From positions 2,431,909 to 2,495,908 of the forward strand of contig JALRME010000001.1 in NCBI GenBank assembly GCA_026120035.1: a stretch of 64,000 bases of DNA, read 5' to 3'. This DNA is from Coleophoma eucalyptorum. Taxonomy: Eukaryota; Ascomycota; Leotiomycetes; Helotiales; Dermateaceae. Position 1 is the stretch's first letter. Each line of letters begins with the position of its first letter. Made by a program: the position numbers and the translations under genes. Under the pieces are notes generated by a model, which saw only the letters and a list, made by a program, of their open reading frames with translations, had not been told where the DNA came from and did not search any database. Shown here piece after piece: positions 56,472 through 64,000 of this stretch.

Positions 56472-59400
56472 CTACAAGTATCTCTTTTCTTGCTTCTCTT
56501 CATAGGCTTGCAATTTGTCACCGACTTGAAAATCGAACCAATTTTCAAACCCTATACCGCACTCTGTACCATTACGCATCTCTGTAACATCCTTCTTTTG
56601 ATTCTTTAACGAAGCCAATGTGCCTGTAGGAAACTTAGATTAGTAAAGATGTCATGAGTTACGTGGATCAATACATACCGTCAAAGACTTTCTCACCATC
56701 CCGCAATACTCGAATCTTTGCATTCCTTCCGATCACGCCGTTTCTGACTTTACATCCAGCAACAGCCTTTGTCGTCCTGCCTTTGACCGTGATTTCAAAA
56801 ACTTGAGCAATTTCGGCTTCACCTAGAACTCTCTGAATAGTCTTTGGCGGAAGATACTCCGATAGCTTTTCCTTGACGTCGTCCACTAGACGATAAATGA
56901 CATTGTTGTCTAGGATAGAAACATTGGCGTATTTAGCAAGAGATGCAACATTCTCGTCGACTACAGTGTTAAAATTGATGACATGGCCTTTAGCCGCTGC
57001 GGCATGCTCGATATCGAATTCGCTCAACTGGCCGACGCCCGATCGAAGGATACATGGTTGGACCTCACCGTTGCCAATCCCGTTAATACTGTCAATGACG
57101 GCTTCGACAGATCCGCTGACATCGCCTTTAATGATGAAGTAAACTTTCTTAGGTCCTCCCGCCTTTTCTGGTTCTGGAAGAGTAGGAAGCTCCTGATGGT
57201 CAGCTGAAGATTCTGCAGTATCCCGACCTTCCTCTCGTTCTTTTTCTCGCATCACCTCCACTTCTTTGCGGTACTCATTAACGGCCTCCATATCTTGAGC
57301 CATTTTCTCTCGTTCCACACACTCTAATCTGTAGTCCACAACACTCTTCGCTTTAGATTCGTCTGGAGCTTGTAGGACTTCGTCACCTGCCAATGGCAGA
57401 TCCTTCCATCCATCGATTTGGACTGGTGTACCGGGACCTGCCTGTGCAACAATGGTGCCTGCTTCATTGCGGAGAGTTCTAATCCTTGCCCATGTGTTCC
57501 CAGCGACGATGAAATCACCTGCGCACATAGTGCCTCTCCTGACAAGGACAGTCGCGGTTTTCCCTAGAGGTTTAATGCTTGCTTCAAGCACCCAGCCTTC
57601 TGCTTGTCCATCTTGTTCTGCCCTCATATCGAGGATTTCTGAGAGAGTAACTACAGCTTCTTCGAGATCCTCCATACCTTGACCAGTCTTTCCGCTCACG
57701 CAAATGACTTGAGTTTCCCCGCCATAGTCCTCGATTTCGACCCCATATCGCGAAAGATCCTGCTTGACCCGCTCAATATCAGAGTCCTCCTTATCGACCT
57801 TGTTGATTGCCACAATGATAGGCACCTTTGCGGCTTTGGCATGGTTGATTGCCTCGATTGTTTGAGGCTTCACACTATCGTCCGCGGCGACAACAAGGAT
57901 GACTATATCAGTAACATTTGCGCCACGTTGTCGCATGCTCAAAAATGCTGCATGCCCTGGCGTATCAAGAAAGGTGATAAGCTTGCCACCAGGCATTGGG
58001 ACTGAGAATGCACCAATGTGCTGTGTGATTCCGCCATGCTCTGTTGCAGCCACAGAAGATTTTCGAAGCCAGTCCAGCAATGTGGTTTTGCCATGGTCAA
58101 CATGTCCCATGATTGTAACAACTGGAGGTCTTTGAGGTAGCAACGAAGGGTCGTCTGGTGGAGTTCGGGGCTTCAAGTCTTCTGACTCATCTCGGTCAAT
58201 TATGGGCTCAAAGTTGTACTCTTGAGCAATAAGTCCGGCTGTCTCGGAGTTCAGAATATGGTCATGGCTAATGTCTTCAAAACCAAGTTCTTCGATTTTT
58301 GCTACAAAGTCTTCATATCTGACCTTGAGCGCTATGGCCAGATTGGAAACACTGATGAACTCGGGGAGTAACACAGGTACAGGCTCTAAAAGTTTTTTCG
58401 CTGCCCTTTCCCGCTTGCGCTGCTCTTTGAGTTCTCTTCTTTCTTTCATAGTATTCTCGTCCGGCTCTTCATCTCCTTCCGAGAATCTTTGTCGTCGTTT
58501 GGCTTTATCCTTGGCTTTACCTTTGGGCATATTGTCGACCTCAAACCTAGATGGTGCTCTTGGTATCCTTTGGCGCGTATAATATGCTTCTTCCTCTTTC
58601 TGGCTATTCTCAATCATCTTTGCATCCTGGCTGGTATCACGTTTCGACCCCTGCGGGTCAGCAAGCGGCGCCTGAGAAGGCGAATGAGGAAGAATTGGAG
58701 AATATGTCACCGTGGTGTGGGATTGACTTCGCGTCTGAGCTGATCTAGAATCCATTGTAGGATTGGATACTTTGACAGGGTCTGCTTCGAAAGTATTGGC
58801 CACGGGTCTCGAGCCAGCGCCAGACCGTCGAATAGTGAATCTCGCATTTGGTTGAGGAACATCCCTTGCTGCTGAATTGTCACTCTGGTCGCTGCCAAAT
58901 CTTTCCCCGATGTTCCTTTGTATAGAAGGTGCTCTATTTCCTAGAGGTATGTATCGTCTCGATGTCGCCTCTTGTTCTCTCCTTGACCTGGCTTCGGCGA
59001 ACCCGTCCACAACAGCACCAGTTCCGGATGGAGCTCTTGAACCCATCCGTCTCAGTCCTGTCCAGCCAGATTCCCGATCGTTCGAGCCTGTTACACGTCC
59101 TGATGGAGACGATGACTGTGAACCCACAGATTCATGTCGCACAGTCTCATTCTGAGCTATTCTTCGAAAGTCAGAACGTGCCCGCGGATTAAACTGTCTT
59201 GCTCGCGACATCGCCCCTTCATCTATGCCCTGCAATTTTCGTTTCTCCATCTCAAGCTCTGCAGACGTAGGTGTTGAAGAAATGATGGGCCGCCCAGCAC
59301 GAGTGCTTTCTGGACCAGAGCCAGCATGTACTGTCACTGTACGAGCCCTCTCAGCTTCTTCCCTCTGCGAGAGAAGCTCCCTTGCTCTTTGTTCATGCGG

Positions 59401-59814
59401 CAATAGGTCGTCGGCCTGTTTCGCTGTAACATTATTTCCCAAGGCTTCAGATTTTAACGTTGTACCTGATCCGCTCCAGCCTGGTCCTGCGCCTGTCGAA
59501 GGAATTCCTCCTCCTCCAAAAGCTCCACCCCAACTAGCACCTGCCACAGGACCAAAGCCACCCCCAGATATTGGCCCCCTTTGCTGATTCTGTTCATCAT
59601 TTTGTGGAGCTGACCCAGTTGCTGGCTGATTAGATTTCGATCGAGAATACTGCAAATATCGTCGCTGAACATGCGATAATTGTCGCGAAGCATTTAGTTG
59701 ACGTGCACATAATGTACATAGGGATTGACCGCAAGGCTCCTAGAGAAAATTCATAAGCAAGTTTTGTTTACTTGTGTTTAATATACATACCTTCAATAGA
59801 CTTCGACCTCGCAT
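56472..59814 (-). CDS. IFM1: Mitochondrial translation initiation factor IF-2
   Basis: Three exons on the minus strand: 59791-59814, 56679-59739 and 56472-56623, giving 1078 residues. The factor brings initiator tRNA to the mitoribosome. The N-terminus, beginning [16 protein letters not shown] and then rich in Arg, Gln and Ser, fits a mitochondrial presequence. A very long disordered, charged N-terminal region follows. IF2 homology begins near [20 protein letters not shown]. The GTPase is complete: G1 [12 protein letters not shown] (about residue 553), G3 DTPGHAAF and G4 NKVDKED. The C-terminal domains follow ([29 protein letters not shown]). The final exon adds a conserved end, [20 protein letters not shown] to CGIGFENW and [13 protein letters not shown]. 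The protein is longer than yeast Ifm1, mainly in the disordered N-terminus. Confidence 0.95.
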
Positions 59815-60017
59815 TATCACATTAGGTAGAGCAATTCTAGAAAGAAGTAGACGAATTATGGTTATGTATGAACTCAACCAAAAATCTTGAGATACAGATC
59901 ATTGGACGGTAAAACTATTATCCGAAATCGCTATCGCGATTTGCGGTGTTAAGATATATCTCTTCCCCGCCAAAAAAACTCTCTCGTCAACTTCATTTTG
60001 CACATCTCGATATCGCA
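59815..60017. promoter_or_regulatory. Divergent promoter mtIF2 / TSR3 with palindrome
   Basis: 203 bp between the two start codons. A perfect inverted repeat with arms AAATCGC (59925-59931) and GCGATTT (59936-59942) and a 4-base spacer lies about 76 bp before the TSR3 ATG. Its right arm contains AAATCGCGA on the minus strand. Confidence 0.65.
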
Positions 60018-61217
60018 ATGGTACGACATAAGAAAGACGGATTCTCTTCACGGGGGAAGAAATACAGTAATAATCCTCGACCCCGCGGCCCTCGCAACGA
60101 TGACGACAACGATTCTCCCCGGTCTCGTCCCGCCTTTAAAGCCGCATGCTGGGACCTTGGCCATTGCGATCCAAAGCGATGTTCTGGGAAGAAGCTTATG
60201 AAAATGGGCCTCATGCGAGATCTACATGTTGGTCAGAAACACTCAGGTGTTATTATTAGTCCCAACGCCAAACAGACCATCTCGCCAGCAGATACGGAAC
60301 TCATGGAGCAATATGGTGCTGCAGTTGTGGAATGCTCGTGGGCAAGAGTCAAGGAGGTCCCTTGGTCCAAAATTGGCGGAAAGTGTGAAAGGCTGCTTCC
60401 ATACCTTGTTGCTGCAAATAGCGTCAATTATGGCAAGCCTTGGAGATTAAATTGTGTGGAAGCATTAGGAGCAGCATTTTATATTTGTGGACACCCGGAG
60501 TGGGCCGAGGAAGTCTTATCGCATTTCTCTTATGGCCAGTCCTTTCTTGATATCAACTCCTCAATACTCAAAAGATACGCGGCCTGTAAGGACGAAGAAG
60601 AAATTAAAAAAACCGAAGCAGCATGGATGGAACGTTTGGAAAGAGAATATGCCGAAAGCAGGGCAGATGGAGAGGATGGTACCGAGAGAGACATGTGGAA
60701 GGGAGGAAATTCGAATCATCGTATGCCAGTAAGCTCTGATGAAGAGGATGACGACGAAGAGGACGAAGATCAAGAACAGGATGAGGAACATCCAGATGGA
60801 ATCTACCTTGGCAAAAGGCCAGCAAGGAAATCAAAGGATGATGAGGATGAAGAAGAAGAAGAAAAATCCGAAGAGCGGGATCCATTCGACATCTCAGATG
60901 ATGATGACGAAGAAGAAATGGCAGAACTGCGACGCAGAGTACTGGCCTCAAAACCATTTTCAAATCCTACAGACACTGGCCAAAAAAATGCACCTCAAAC
61001 GATATCCCGACCTGTACCATTGAAGGTCGACCTTGAAATGGAACCAGATTCTGACAATGGCTCCGAAGGTGACAATGATGAATTTGACAACATCATCGAT
61101 GCCACTCCTGTGACTGATCGCATTGGTATCCAAGCCAAGCAAAGATCGAAAACATCGGAACCCCTCGCAAGCGCTGTCTTCTCTAGGACTGTTGTAGGTG
61201 CCCCGAAAAAATGGTAG
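60018..61217 (+). CDS. TSR3: TSR3 18S rRNA aminocarboxypropyltransferase
   Basis: Single-exon gene of 399 residues from ATG 60018; an upstream in-frame start at 59946 was rejected because family proteins begin near MVRHKKDGF. Tsr3 transfers the aminocarboxypropyl group from SAM to the hypermodified pseudouridine of 18S rRNA, a late step of 40S maturation. After a basic leader, the catalytic core runs from about residue 45 to 210. It includes CWDLGHCDPKRCSGKKL, GVIISPNAKQTISPAD, VVECSWARVKEVPW, RLLPYLVAANSVNYGKPWRL and LNCVEALGAAFYICG. The last 190 residues are highly acidic (E/D runs) and poorly conserved, an extension common in fungal Tsr3. It shares its promoter with mitochondrial IF2. Confidence 0.95.
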   Translation: MVRHKKDGFSSRGKKYSNNPRPRGPRNDDDNDSPRSRPAFKAACWDLGHCDPKRCSGKKLMKMGLMRDLHVGQKHSGVIISPNAKQTISPADTELMEQYGAAVVECSWARVKEVPWSKIGGKCERLLPYLVAANSVNYGKPWRLNCVEALGAAFYICGHPEWAEEVLSHFSYGQSFLDINSSILKRYAACKDEEEIKKTEAAWMERLEREYAESRADGEDGTERDMWKGGNSNHRMPVSSDEEDDDEEDEDQEQDEEHPDGIYLGKRPARKSKDDEDEEEEEKSEERDPFDISDDDDEEEMAELRRRVLASKPFSNPTDTGQKNAPQTISRPVPLKVDLEMEPDSDNGSEGDNDEFDNIIDATPVTDRIGIQAKQRSKTSEPLASAVFSRTVVGAPKKW

Positions 61218-61989
61218 GTAGGAGAGGCGATGTTTGAATGGCATAAGTCTGCAATACTTGACGCCTAAGTCAGCATGTTCAGAGGACATTTGTTTGGGCT
61301 TGGTTATCGATTTTGGGTCATGTACCAGCTTCTAAGCTCTTGCTAGGAGACAACTGTTATAGTAATCAGATATCGACTACTATAAATGGAAGCGGCAAAC
61401 CGTCTATTTAGGCAGGCATATCTAAACGCAGGTTCTGTAAATCTCGTAATCAATAGTATTGCTGTAATTTGCACATTGTGATTACAGTAGCCGGTAGATT
61501 GAACAGAGCTGGAACTGGCCGCTAGAAGTCTCTGGATACACTCAGAACCTAGAACTGAAACCCTGTAACTACTACAAGTAAAGGGCTGGGTGATGCAGGA
61601 TGGTTTTCAGTATACTATTTATTTAAAGCTTATAAATGGTGTCGTGAAGAACGAGCTTGGTTTTGAGGAATTCGTTGCACCAGAACAATATCATATCAAT
61701 TACTAATGCCTTATAAATAGTATAATCTATGCTAGCTAAGGCAACATTGATCCCAGGTGAAGTTCTTTATAGTTACTTTAGGCTGATACCAACCTACCTA
61801 CGTGAAGTTGCAAGTCATGGATGTGGATGGAAGCAACTAAACCAGGGGAGGCGTCCTTATCTTCTAGCGGCCTCGGCTGGCTAAAATTTTGGCTGCGTTC
61901 CAAGCTCGCATTCTGTTTTTGTCAAGCACTACAGTAATCCTAGCTTCGCAACCACTCCCTCCGAACAGCTTGATGGTCCTACTCCAACA
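61218..61989. other. Intergenic
   Basis: 770 bp between TSR3 and the FHA protein gene on the same strand. No gene or repeat was recognised. Confidence 0.55.
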
Positions 61990-62949
61990 ATGGAGCCCTT
62001 AAAATCATCAAGAACAGAGAAAGACGGGCACCGCAGACGGCGATCGCCGTCGCATGGTACAGATTCCGACGAGGAGCGCAGACGAAGAAGACGCAGACGA
62101 GAACGCGAAGTCGACGATTCGAGGCAAATACGGGAGGACCGAACCGGTGATCGAAGTTCTGGCACCAGTGAATTGAGGGGGAGATACTATGATAAAGATG
62201 AAAAGCGACGAAGATCACGCAGTCCAAGATATGAGCCTTCCCGCAGACGTCACGACGACCGTGAGTCAAAATATAGAAGTAGAGACAAATCCCCAGGTCA
62301 TCGCAGCAGGGGGCTCGCAGATGCAAGATTGTCAAGAGATGGCTCAGAAGCGCAGTTGACGCGCAAAAGCAACGGACCTCTCCCGTCTCAGGAAATGTCT
62401 TTCAAGTCAACTATTGATCCCTCCATGGCACTCGTACCAGGCGGAGACAAGGAAATCGAAAAACAGAAACCAAATTTTGGTAACACTGGTCTACTAGCGG
62501 CAGCGTCAAATCAAGTCCAGCAAGCAGATGGCACGTCGATTATCCTTAAGTACCACGAACCAGCGGAAGCTCGGAAACCACCCACGAAAGACCAATGGAA
62601 GTTGTTCGTCTTCAAAGGAGCCGATATCGTTGAGACAATTGAGCTTCATACGAGAAGCTGCTGGCTTGTTGGCAGAGAATTGGCTGTGGTTGACATGCCA
62701 GCGGAACATCCTAGTATCAGCAAGCAGCACGCGGTCATACAATTTCGGTATATTGAGAAGAAGAACGAGTACGGAGACAAGCTAGGTAGAGTCAGGCCTT
62801 ACCTGATCGATCTTGACTCAGCAAACGGCACGACCTTGAACAAAGAAGCAGTCCCTGGAAGCCGATACTTAGAGTTAAGGGACAAAGACATGATTCAGTT
62901 TGGGCACAGTACTAGGGAGTACGTCTTGATGTTACCGCCGAAGGACTGA
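61990..62949 (+). CDS. PML1: FHA-domain protein, PML1/SNIP1-like (RES complex)
   Basis: Single-exon gene of 319 residues. The N-terminal 130 residues are an RS/RD/RR-rich disordered region typical of splicing factors. A conserved FHA domain occupies about residues 195-315: WKLFVFKGADIVETIELH, then SCWLVGRELAVVDMPAEHPS, SKQHAVIQFR, PYLIDLDSANGTTLN and YLELRDKDMIQFGHSTREY. The Arg in GRE, the Ser in HPSISKQH and the Asn in NGT are the phosphothreonine-binding residues. In yeast Pml1 works with Bud13 and Snu17 in the pre-mRNA retention and splicing (RES) complex; human SNIP1 is the homologue. The PYLIDLDSANGT block is typical of the SNIP1 group rather than general FHA kinases. Confidence 0.93.
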   Translation: MEPLKSSRTEKDGHRRRRSPSHGTDSDEERRRRRRRREREVDDSRQIREDRTGDRSSGTSELRGRYYDKDEKRRRSRSPRYEPSRRRHDDRESKYRSRDKSPGHRSRGLADARLSRDGSEAQLTRKSNGPLPSQEMSFKSTIDPSMALVPGGDKEIEKQKPNFGNTGLLAAASNQVQQADGTSIILKYHEPAEARKPPTKDQWKLFVFKGADIVETIELHTRSCWLVGRELAVVDMPAEHPSISKQHAVIQFRYIEKKNEYGDKLGRVRPYLIDLDSANGTTLNKEAVPGSRYLELRDKDMIQFGHSTREYVLMLPPKD

Positions 62950-64000
62950 TCAGCTACACCGAGATTATTTGAACTCACCGGCCTATTTCCGAGATGTCAC
63001 GAGCAAGACTGGCTACACGATCTTGAAAATCTTACCAGATATCGATATTTTGATAAGGCTTAGGAGTGATACAGGATTCGGTTGCGCAAGTCATTTGCGC
63101 CATTTTCCCAACTACCGAAGCTACAGTAGTACAAGGCTCCATGGCCTGCAAGATACTGCATGCTCAAGATGAGGTTTCAGCTGACTCGGAGTGACTCACG
63201 TGTTGTCTGGCCGCTGCTTGTAGCCGCCTAGTTATGAAGCAGGGATTTAGGAGATTACAAGACTGAAATGCCCGAATGGGGGCCCTCAGATACGGGAGTC
63301 GGTAGAGGTAGCAACCCTAAGTTGCGTCAGCTTCATATTGGATTCTTGCGCCATACCCAGTAATTTCGGGCTGTGCCAGAAACATCTCATATTTCACAGC
63401 CAATCGAAGTAGTCGCATGCATTTCTGCCAGTAGCCCCGAAGGCGTTATGTCTCATTACAAACGCTCTCACTAAACGCCCTTCAATCCTTAGACAAGATA
63501 TCTGTACACGAGAAAATCAGCTCGCCAATGCATTACCAGAGTTCCTCAGCAAGCTCTCGTCTGATTATCCCAATCTACTGGATGGCCCCGCCATCTGATC
63601 TCCTTTTTGCTACGGGATCATCCTTAACTCTTGCACACAAGCACAGCAAGAAGCTTAAAATCAAGCACCCGACCACCCCTGCGTGACGCCACATCCGCAG
63701 AACCCTGCAACCCCAACTTTAGGCATTCCGCCTCCGCAGCTGAGACAAAAATCAACGTTAAGCCTCGCAGCTGACTTCGACGACTGCCTTGCGCCCTCCA
63801 ACTTAGCTTGACGTCGCCCAGATCGTTCAGGCTACCTTCTCACCGTACGCTCTTTCTTCGAGACAAGGAAATGATTGTGACTGTACCTCTGCGAGTACCG
63901 TGTGACTGACAAATTCCCCTTGAGAGGCGTTCTCGTGCCCTGATCGTGTTGCGATACATCTGTACACCGACTCGTTCTCCATTCCTCAACATTACCTTGC
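62950..64000. other. Right flank, no gene seen
   Basis: 1.05 kb without a supportable ORF. The last few hundred bases are C/T-rich and may be the upstream region of a gene beyond the window. Confidence 0.5.

Noticed and set aside
1..64000. tRNA, rRNA or transposon genes
   Set aside because: No clear A/B-box pairs with cloverleaf arms, no rRNA-like blocks and no transposase or reverse-transcriptase motifs were found by reading; a tRNAscan and repeat search would be decisive.

Overview
This window is a stretch of nuclear genome from a filamentous ascomycete (Pezizomycotina). Genes are densely packed on both strands and carry short introns, mostly 43-116 bp, nearly all GT-AG with CTAAC/CTGAC-like branch sites close to the acceptor. 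The gene content is fungal: SKN7, a FIG1-type mating membrane protein, SWI1, HET, 2EXR and BTB proteins, a GH93 arabinanase and a small secreted cysteine protein. The style would fit Leotiomycetes (the Botrytis/Sclerotinia neighbourhood), but that placement is inference and was not tested. No tRNA, rRNA, CRISPR array or intact transposon was recognised.

Layout. 1-6.5 kb: 3' part of the replication factor SLD2, a FIG1-like tetraspan protein, a secreted GH93 exo-arabinanase, and a mitochondrial 1-Cys PRX5-type peroxiredoxin. 8.2-19.4 kb: an Ariadne-type RBR ubiquitin ligase, EXO1 divergent from TMA16, the mitochondrial matrix protein MAM33, and eIF2B epsilon. 20.5-28.6 kb: the oxidative-stress/osmotic regulator SKN7 (seven exons, one micro-exon, one apparent GC-AG intron), a DUF167/YggU protein, and a HAD-SAK protein with an RGG/Q-rich tail. 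29-36 kb: a rearranged BTB locus, DNA primase small subunit, a 2EXR protein, and a LigB/DODA-type extradiol dioxygenase. 36.6-46.5 kb: eIF3e divergent from mitoribosomal mL49, SWI1 with a 3 kb upstream region, and an EVE-domain protein. 46.5-56 kb is gene-poor and more accessory: a six-cysteine secreted protein, a HET protein, a GNAT acetyltransferase and a 2-hydroxyacid dehydrogenase. 56.4-64 kb: mitochondrial IF2 divergent from TSR3, then a PML1/SNIP1-like FHA protein.

Functional themes. Two housekeeping themes recur. One is translation and ribosome biogenesis: eIF2B epsilon, eIF3e, mtIF2, TSR3, TMA16, mL49. The other is DNA replication and repair: SLD2, PRI1, EXO1. Several of these genes sit head to head over 200-470 bp shared promoters, and some of those promoters carry palindromes or cell-cycle-like motifs. 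Exon boundaries below were worked out by hand from splice signals, reading-frame continuity and family conservation. In every multi-exon model the summed exon length is a multiple of three.

No clearly new multi-gene system was found. The strongest oddities are the BTB locus, where two halves of a BTB domain lie in one frame split by a TGA, the SKN7 splice structure, a 9-mer (AAATCGCGA) found upstream of three loci, the palindromes in two divergent promoters, and the secreted-protein/HET accessory island.
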